Assembly (NCBI GenBank): GCA_963921935.1
Contig: OY998179.1
Span: 26,161,114-26,225,113, forward strand
Direction of reading: 5' to 3'
DNA length: 64,000 nucleotides
From: Galeruca laticollis
Taxonomy: Eukaryota > Arthropoda > Insecta > Coleoptera > Chrysomelidae
Of this stretch, positions 57,515 to 64,000 are shown in pieces. The translations under genes and the position numbers were made by a program. The notes beneath the pieces are model-generated. The model was not told where the DNA came from. It worked only from the letters and a program-made list of their open reading frames with translations, and ran no database searches. The first letter of the stretch is position 1. The number at the start of each line of letters is the position of its first letter.

Positions 57515-60334
57515 TCAGATTGATATAAGAGAGAAAAAAGAAAAAAAAACCAAAAAATAACCAAAACTATAGTTTATCCCATAGAATTTGTTCTGGATGT
57601 TTGTAGTGTGTTCTTCTGTTATTTCTTGTTGCAATATGGAGATGAGGTTCTTGTTTTCGCTTTTCTCACTAAATTTTAAGGACAACTGTGATAGTTTCTC
57701 TTCGATGGGTTGCACTCCAGTAACTTCATATAGCAGTTGGTTGGGTGGATTATGGATAGGATTATTCGGATGTTTAATTTTCGTGATAATGCGCAAGGCA
57801 GTTCTTTCGGCCATCTGGAGATTCTTCAGGGCAAGATTTCTTAGGTTCTGGAATATTATATGTCCATATTCAATTAGTTGTCTACATATCATTTTGTAGA
57901 TTTTAATTTTTGTGTTTAAGTTTATTCCATGTTCTTTTTTAGATATAGATTTGAAATGCTTTGGTTTTCTTTTTTATATTTCGTGTGTTTCAGTTGAAGT
58001 TTAGCTTATTGTCCATAGTGATCCCTAGATATTTTGTACATATTTCTGGACTGAGTTCATGGTCATATAACCTTACTGACGGTGATGTAGGTGATAGGGA
58101 GTGGTAAAATATTAGCAAATGCGATTTCACAGGATTAGGTTTCAGTTGCCATTTATTGAACCATGATGTTGTTCTGTCTGCTAGCTAGTAATCTTTCAAC
58201 AGTTGTACTCCTGCAGTGAGAAACCAACATATTGTAGTATATAGTTATCCGAATCAAAGTATTCTGGGTCTGCGTGGTATATATCTGAACAGTATATGTT
58301 GTATAGTAGGGGTGATAATGGAGATCCCTGAGGCACACCTTGCTGTGGGGTAAATTTGTGAGAAGTTTTGTCCTGCACTTTAACTCTCAGTTTTTTTTCA
58401 TTCAGTAAGTTAGCTATCACGTTGATCATGTATTTGGGACAACCAAGATAGTCCAACTTGTATATAAGACCTTTCATCCAAGCACTATCGAAAGTTTTGT
58501 TAATGTCTAAGAAAATTGCTGCCTGCTGTTTTGTTTTCGTTAAGCTTAGATGCTTCTATGTTGTTGATGAGTATCACTAGAGGGTGGGTCGTAGAACAAT
58601 AACTTTTGAATCCAAACTGATACCCTGGGATATTATTTCCCATTGATTTCACTATTCTGTTTTTTATGATTTTTTCCTAGCACAGGTAGCAGCATAATTG
58701 GTCTATAACTGGTAGGTGTATAGTGATCCATGTTTGGTTTCAGAATAGTAACGATTGTACCCGTTTTCCATTCTCTAGGTATGTAGCTGTTTTTCCGACA
58801 AAACTGATACATTTGGATGATATATTCGTGGATCTTATGGTGTAGCTGTTTAACTAACGATTTTTTAATGAAATAATGCCCTGGGGAAGTATTTTTACCT
58901 TGGTTTATTATACTGTAGTATTCTTCTTCTTCGATTTCATATTCTTCAGGGTTCACGTTGACTTGCTGTGGGTCTATATAGTGTATTCTGTTCCATTCCG
59001 AGATAGTTTCAAAGTGGTGATCATCGAAATTGTCTTTTTCGCTTTCTTCATAAGTTTTTTCGAAATGCTGAGCAAATATGGAACTTTTCTCTTCTGGCGA
59101 GTCGACTGTTTGACCATTTTCTATCAGTAGTTGGATCTCTTGCGAGTTGTTTTTATTTTTCGAAAGTTTCTTAATATCCTGCCAATACAATTTGCCCTGT
59201 TCATTGATCTCCTCACATACAGTCAACCATTTATGTTCTCTGTACTGCTGAATCATCATCTGTATGTTTTTATTATATTTATTTAGTTCTCTTTTTAAGG
59301 CCGGGTTGCCAATATTCCCTATACATTTTTCGTTTGCTTTTAATCAGTTGTAGGATGTATGGTGGTAGTTCCTGGGGAAAGTACCGAATTTCCTTTTTGG
59401 GAGTATTTTCCAATACAACTTTTGTTAGATTAGAGTTGAAATTGCTGAGCATTCTTCTGTTCATGTCCTGCTCGTTGTTGTCTATGTACCTCAACATGGC
59501 TGCGTGCACTTCCTGAAATTGTATTTCGCAATTTTGATATTTTTAATTTGGGTGTGAGGGTCAATAATGATTTTGAAACCGAGGTGGTCTGAGCATAGGT
59601 CTGGTATATTTACAACACTTTTGATATTTCTTGCTAGATTGGAGGTATGAAAGATCATATCCGGTGTTGAGTCTGCATTATAATTCATAAGAAAAGTAGG
59701 CAGAGTGTCGTATTTAACAAAGTTGGTATTATATAGGAAGTCGTTCACTTGTTTTTTTTTCGGCTTTGTATTGGCATTGAAGTCTCCTATTACAATGGTA
59801 TATTTGTTGAGGCTGCTCATCGTAAATATATTTTCCTCTATTCTGGAGTATGGGTGAATGTAAACAAGAAATATATGTAAATAATCATCAAGAAATGGCA
59901 TTGAAAAAAAAATGTATACATTCATTTAGAGGGTTGTTGATAGATGGAGCATTGCCTTTTCACATTCTCAGTTTTGTATCTGTTAGGACTAGACTACTTC
60001 CCCTGGCATGGTTGTGGATTAAGTGCCTGTTTTTCTGAATACTATTCCAGTTTTTGTAAACTATTTTCTTTGGGTCTTTCGTTTTGGATTCTACGAATAA
60101 TGCCATATTGATATAATTGGATTCAATATATTTTTGTATAAGCTCTTTCTTCCCGGAATATCCATTGATGTTTGAGTATACTATATTAATAAAGGACATG
60201 TTCGTAATGGGCATTATTGGTGGGCTCAGTAGGTGAGTGATGTGAGGTGTCAGTTTATTCCATGTCAAACATAAGAATGTACATTTTATTTCCTGAAAAC
60301 ACTGCAACGCTATCCACTCTGAAGTTGTTGACAA
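57515..60334 (-). pseudogene. LINE ORF2 (endonuclease and reverse transcriptase)
   Basis: The endonuclease part (60200-59530) has NIVYSNINGYSGKKELIQKY, LFVESKT, then YTIVIGDFNANTKP and a late CSDHLGFKI motif; catalytic GDFN and SDH are both present. The RT region (59259-58196) has TSPGHYFIKKSLVKQL, IPREWKTGTIVTILKP, YRPIMLLPVLGK, then QQGVPQGSPLSPLLYNIY, but the catalytic box reads YILQYVG instead of the expected YADD. The tail (57892-57515) has QMAERTALRIITKI and LLYEVTGVQPIEEK. Stops occur at several junctions. Jockey/I-type by layout. Confidence 0.85.
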
Positions 60335-60539
60335 ATTTTTTACAAAGTTGTGTCACTAATTCGTCTCTGTTAGTCACTACTGGGTTGTTCAGTTCATTAA
60401 CATAGGTATTTATGATGATATCATGTATGGTTATTGGTTGATGTATTCTTGATTTTCTTATTTCTGTTAAGACCTCATGTGATTTTTTGTTGATTGTTTT
60501 TATATAAACATTAGGTACGCCTTATATTGGTTGTCTTGG

Positions 60540-61488
60540 TCTATTGGGGTACTTATTTGTCCAGGCCTGGTGGTCTCCTGCTCCGCAACTATGGCCCTTA
60601 GGAGTCAATGTGGATGTACATTTGCTGGTTAGGTGGGTTCCATAACATTTTAAACATTTTATGGGTTGTTGGCATGTTTCTGTTGTATGATTGAAGGATA
60701 AGCATTTACTGCATGGTTTTGGAGCTGGTGCAGGTGGTTTACTGGGATAAACTGGGTAGTGACGATACTTGTCCTTGGGATAACAACATCTGAGAACTTT
60801 TTTCTGATCCAGTTATTATTCTTATAAGTTTAGTAGGTTTTCCTGTAGCTCTTGATATTATTCTTCTGCAGACTCTGTGATCCATGTTGTTTTTGATTAG
60901 AAATTTGCTGATTTATTTTTCTCCTATTTCGAATTCTACTGATGCGATGACTACAGAGTAGCTGGAGGATTGCTCTGAGGTAGCAGGTACAGTTGAATTT
61001 GTCGCCGATTCTTTGAATTGTATTATTTTTCCGACCTCAACCGTTTTGTTCAAAGTTGATATAATAGATTCTTTTGTGGTGTCAGTTTTCGAAAGCAAGC
61101 TTTGCTTTGTGCTGATTATTGTATCATTTGCATTGGGGTATATTCTCGCCCAGAAATTAGTGAAATTGATTCGCGTGTAGGATTCCTCATTTGTGATGTG
61201 TTGGTATTTCTTTTGTTGAATGTCCCTCATTATTGGCGAGTAGTTTATATTGGGATTCCTTGTTGGCTGGTTTGTTTTTTGTTGAGATTGTTTTTGTATT
61301 GGGTTTGTTATGGCATCTTTTGTGCTAGTATTTGTTGTGTTGGATTTTCCTAGAACGATATCGTTAATTTCTACTTGAGTTCGTTTTCTTTTATGCTTGT
61401 TTTTTCTTTTTCCTTGAACTTCCATCCAGTTTTCCACTGTATTCGAAGTATCCATTTCATCATTAGAGCCATCATTTTCCGACGTCAT
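60540..61488 (-). pseudogene. LINE ORF1 (gag-like, zinc knuckles)
   Basis: It starts MTSENDGSNDEMDTSNTVEN, with a basic stretch (KRKNKHKRKRTQ), then a polar Ser/Thr/Asn-rich region to a stop at 60913. In another frame from about 60725 come zinc knuckles: KPCSKCLSFNHTTETC (C-x2-C-x4-H-x4-C) followed by KCLKCYGTHLTSKC. RNA binding by gag-type ORF1 proteins is family knowledge. At least one frameshift separates the halves. Confidence 0.8.
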
Positions 61489-61654
61489 GTTAATGTTTAT
61501 TCACACAATTGTCTGCAATAAAGACAAGTTTTTATATGTCACTTAACATATTTTTATTGTAAGTAGTTTTTGTTTAGACTAGAGATAACACCGATTTTGA
61601 TAATTAGCTTTTAATTACGGTACGTCTGCTCTCTATGAAGGTCCGAAACAAACT

Positions 61655-61765
61655 TATATTAAGTTATTTACCAGAATAAAATCAAGTATGTAAAATTATA
61701 TTTTACAATACATTATGAAATAAATAAACGTAAAAGGCTCAATAATTTTCGATTTCATATAGTAT
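61655..61765. repeat. 3' region of the Crypton-like element, copy 2, second half
   Basis: Continues 57381 after the LINE: AAGTTATTTACCAGA, TAAAATTATATTTTACAATACA, GGCTCAATAATTTTCGATTT, matching 55462-55555. Confidence 0.85.
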
Positions 61766-61776
61766 ATGCATTCAAT

Positions 61777-62050
61777 TTGCACAACAAAATGGACTCCCTG
61801 TACGCTACAAGAGTGGGATTCCACAGGAGTAGCATAATTGATCACGTAATGAGCAACAAAAAACTGAAGTGTGAAATAACATTAAAAGACCATAGCATAT
61901 CAGACCATAAGTTGATGAACATTACAGTTGATCAGCAGGTTATGGAAAAAGTCTCAAAAGTTGTCACAAGGAGTTATGTGAATATAGCAGACTGGAGAAG
62001 TCGAGTTAGTTTAGAATTAAATAACAAAAACAAATCAAGCTTTGGTGAGC
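61777..62050 (+). pseudogene. LINE endonuclease fragment
   Basis: Encodes DSLYATRVGFHRSSIIDHVM, LKDHSISDHKLMNITVDQQV with the SDH motif that ends an AP-type LINE endonuclease, then VTRSYVNIADWRSRVSLEL. The reading frame is cut at 62050 by the second DD82E transposon. The 5' part of the endonuclease is absent. Confidence 0.7.
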
Positions 62051-62052
62051 TA

Positions 62053-64000
62053 TACTCGATAGTCGAAATTGTGTAAAGTGAGTCAGAGCTATCTAATCAA
62101 CACTTTGGTTAAAGCGCAGTTGCCATATGTATTCTAGAGAGAAATGCTGTATTTTATAAATACACTTCAAATCCATTGTGTCAATATTTCAGGTACAAAA
62201 GATGCAATGTAATTAAGTCAATACCAATTTAATATATTTATTTCAAATTTCAAGCAGACTAATAATGATTAGTTTACTTGAAATGTGAAATAAAGTGTTT
62301 ATGTATATTTCTTGAACGCAAAGTTTGTTGTGAAAAACTCGCCGATTTGACAATGTTGGAGAGTCGCTTCAATGTTCCGGCTTTGAGAACGAGATAGATA
62401 GATCGAGCTACGCGAATGAGACAGTGATAGTAAACAGTTATGTGAGGTGTTTATTCTCTTCATGAGCGTAACATCAGTATTTGTGTTGTGGTTTTGTGTG
62501 ATAAATCGGTTATTATTGGTATTTATTGTAATATTTATATCGGTATATTTAGTGACAATAATGGCGGAGTTTAGCGGTGTTGGCGATAAAAAACGGCGTC
62601 GTAACAATTTAATTCGGGAAGAAAAAGTCCTCATATTAAATGTGTACGAAGGACTGCGTGCCATGGACAAACAGTTGGGTGTTAGTGACGCTGTGATTAA
62701 GTGCAGTTATTCAACTAAAGTTTCTGAGAGTACTATATACAATATTCTAAAGAAATCGCGGGACGGATCTTTGACAAGAGAACGAGGTGAAAACTGTAAA
62801 CCGGAAAGTAGGGGAAGAAAGAAAATTGTTTTGGACGACCAAACACGGAATGCTATACGTAGGGAAATACATTCTTTTTATTTTAGGAATGAAATCCCCT
62901 CGGTAGCTAAATTGAGCAAGGTAATAGAAGCTGATGATACTTTACCAAACATCAGTGATAAAGTTTTGAGACGAACTTTAAAATTAATGAATTTTCGTTA
63001 CCAAACAAGAAGTAGAAACAGTGCCTTAATTGAACGAAATGACATTGTGGAATGGAGGAGAAATTATTTAAAACAGATACAACAGTTTCGTAACGAAGGA
63101 CGGCACATATATTATCTTGACGAAACATGGTTAAATGAAGGCCACACTGTGTCAAAAGTGTGGCAAGACATGAATATACGAAGCAATCGACAAGCCTTTA
63201 TGGAGGGTTTCTCTTCCGGTTTAAAAGCTCCCTCTGGGAAAGGACGTCGACTGATTATTACTCACATTGGCAGCGAGGAAGGATTTGTAGAAGGTGGATT
63301 ACTAAGTTTTCAGTCCAAAAAAACTGTCGATTACCATGAAGAGATGGATGGTAACCGGTTTGAAACATGGTTTAGATCAATTTTAACAAAGGTAACTCCT
63401 GGTTCAGTGATAGTTATGGATAATGCTTCATACCACTCTCGTCGACTGGAGCAAATACCTACTTCAGCTAGCCGCAAGAGGGTTATAATTGATTGGTTAG
63501 AGAGTAAAAGCATTCCGCACAACGAGGCAATGCTAAAAGTTGAATTATTATCTCTCGTACGGAAACATAAAAGCAGTCATATTAAGTACGTTGTCGATGA
63601 AATGGCGAAAGATTTCAACGTCTCAGTTGTTAGACTTCCTCCCTACCACTGTGAGTTAAACCCCATCGAGCTGGTTTGGGCCCAAGTGAAAAATTATGTT
63701 GCGAGAAAAAACAGTACATTCAAAATGGCTGACGTTGAGAAACTGTTTGACGAGGCGCTGCATACCGTTACTGCTGAGAGTTGGCGTAAATGTATTCAAC
63801 ACGTATTAAAAGAAGAAATAAAGTTTTGGGATTTAGACATACGTGTAGAAGTAATGACGGAACCACTCATTATCGATATAGAAGGAGAAAGTGATGATTC
63901 TGAGGAGTCGTCAGGGAGTGATACCGCTTCCAGTTAGTCAGACATTTTACAAGTGACCTCGCAACATACCTATACTTATTGGTAATTTATTTTGGTCTTG
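62053..64000 (+). mobile_element. DD82E Tc1/mariner-group transposon, copy 2 (runs off the window)
   Basis: TA at 62051-62052, then TACTCGATAGTCGAAATTGTGTAA, the same 5' terminus as copy 1. The sequence follows copy 1 almost base for base. By comparison with copy 1 the 3' end should lie about 575 bp after the stop codon, near position 64510, outside the window. Confidence 0.93.
62561..63937 (+). CDS. DD82E transposase, copy 2 (458 codons, intact)
   Basis: Starts MAEFSGVGDKKRRRNN at 62561 with AATAATGGCG around the ATG. All catalytic residues of copy 1 are kept: Asp187 (YYLDETW), Asp287 (VIVMDNASYH) and Glu370 (NPIELVW), with 82 residues between the last two. Differences from copy 1 are Cys/Phe at residue 4, Leu/Ser, Lys/Glu, Arg/Gln, Lys/Glu, Tyr/His, Gly/Glu and Phe/Ser, none in the catalytic motifs. 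The final residues are SGSDTASS. An intact second copy at such high identity argues for recent transposition; activity is not shown. Confidence 0.92.
   Translation: MAEFSGVGDKKRRRNNLIREEKVLILNVYEGLRAMDKQLGVSDAVIKCSYSTKVSESTIYNILKKSRDGSLTRERGENCKPESRGRKKIVLDDQTRNAIRREIHSFYFRNEIPSVAKLSKVIEADDTLPNISDKVLRRTLKLMNFRYQTRSRNSALIERNDIVEWRRNYLKQIQQFRNEGRHIYYLDETWLNEGHTVSKVWQDMNIRSNRQAFMEGFSSGLKAPSGKGRRLIITHIGSEEGFVEGGLLSFQSKKTVDYHEEMDGNRFETWFRSILTKVTPGSVIVMDNASYHSRRLEQIPTSASRKRVIIDWLESKSIPHNEAMLKVELLSLVRKHKSSHIKYVVDEMAKDFNVSVVRLPPYHCELNPIELVWAQVKNYVARKNSTFKMADVEKLFDEALHTVTAESWRKCIQHVLKEEIKFWDLDIRVEVMTEPLIIDIEGESDDSEESSGSDTASS

Larger units (their letters stand above)
57382..61654 (-). mobile_element. 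Full-length-like LINE, 4,273 bp, with 12-bp target duplication
   Basis: TATATTAAGTTA flanks the element at 57370-57381 and 61655-61666. The 3' tail is an (AAT/TTA)n repeat at 57381-57400. ORF1 and ORF2 are both recognisable on the minus strand and a short 5' leader (61489-61654) precedes ORF1. The insertion is into the Crypton-like 3' region, whose other copy (55185-55590) is uninterrupted. Both ORFs contain frameshifts and stops. Confidence 0.93.

Noticed and set aside
1..64000. CRISPR arrays, tRNA or rRNA genes, bacterial operons
   Set aside because: Looked for and not seen; repeats are transposon ends, satellites or nested copies, and the sequence is eukaryotic.

Overview
This is an AT-rich, intron-containing animal nuclear sequence, most likely from an insect. 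The evidence is the collection of elements: HARBI1-type, hAT, piggyBac-like, Tc1/mariner-group, Crypton-like, Penelope, Jockey/CR1/RTE-type LINE and Gypsy-like, together with a split ankyrin gene. I see no bacterial gene organisation, tRNA, rRNA or CRISPR. The species cannot be named from the sequence alone.

Only one host gene is supported: a minus-strand ankyrin-repeat protein with a SOCS-box-like tail. Its last exon is at 26643-28017 and the preceding exon at 55851-56038. They join in phase across an intron of about 27.8 kb. Everything recognisable in that intron is transposon.

Layout. 1-9.9 kb: non-coding, with a diverged tandem repeat (725-1420) and several inverted-repeat elements without a transposase, one of them flanked by TTAA (2595-4727) and holding two others. 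9.9-15.8 kb: two copies of one Harbinger-like non-autonomous element (9892-11731 and 13664-15700), each carrying a different nested insertion, so each copy shows the empty site of the other. 15.9-23.1 kb: a broken HARBI1-type transposase gene cut by a 3,962-bp hAT element (16186-20147). 23.6-24.4 kb: a Crypton-like tyrosine recombinase pseudogene. 26.3-28.0 kb: the 3' end of the ankyrin gene. 28.2-48.9 kb: nested LINE, mariner-like, Gypsy-like and hAT remains, with one four-level nest at 34.5-39.4 kb. 49.1-54.7 kb: two head-to-head Penelope-like copies, one cut by a DD82E Tc1/mariner-group transposon (49255-51713). 54.9-64 kb: more Crypton-like sequence, a LINE with a 12-bp target duplication (57382-61654), and a second, almost identical DD82E transposon that runs off the window.

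The most notable items are the two intact, about 98% identical 458-codon transposase genes with an 82-residue spacing between the last two catalytic residues, and the set of internal empty-site comparisons that fix element ends and relative ages without outside data. Nearly all other coding matches are pseudogenes with stops, frameshifts or truncations. Family names rest on recognised motifs and not on searches.
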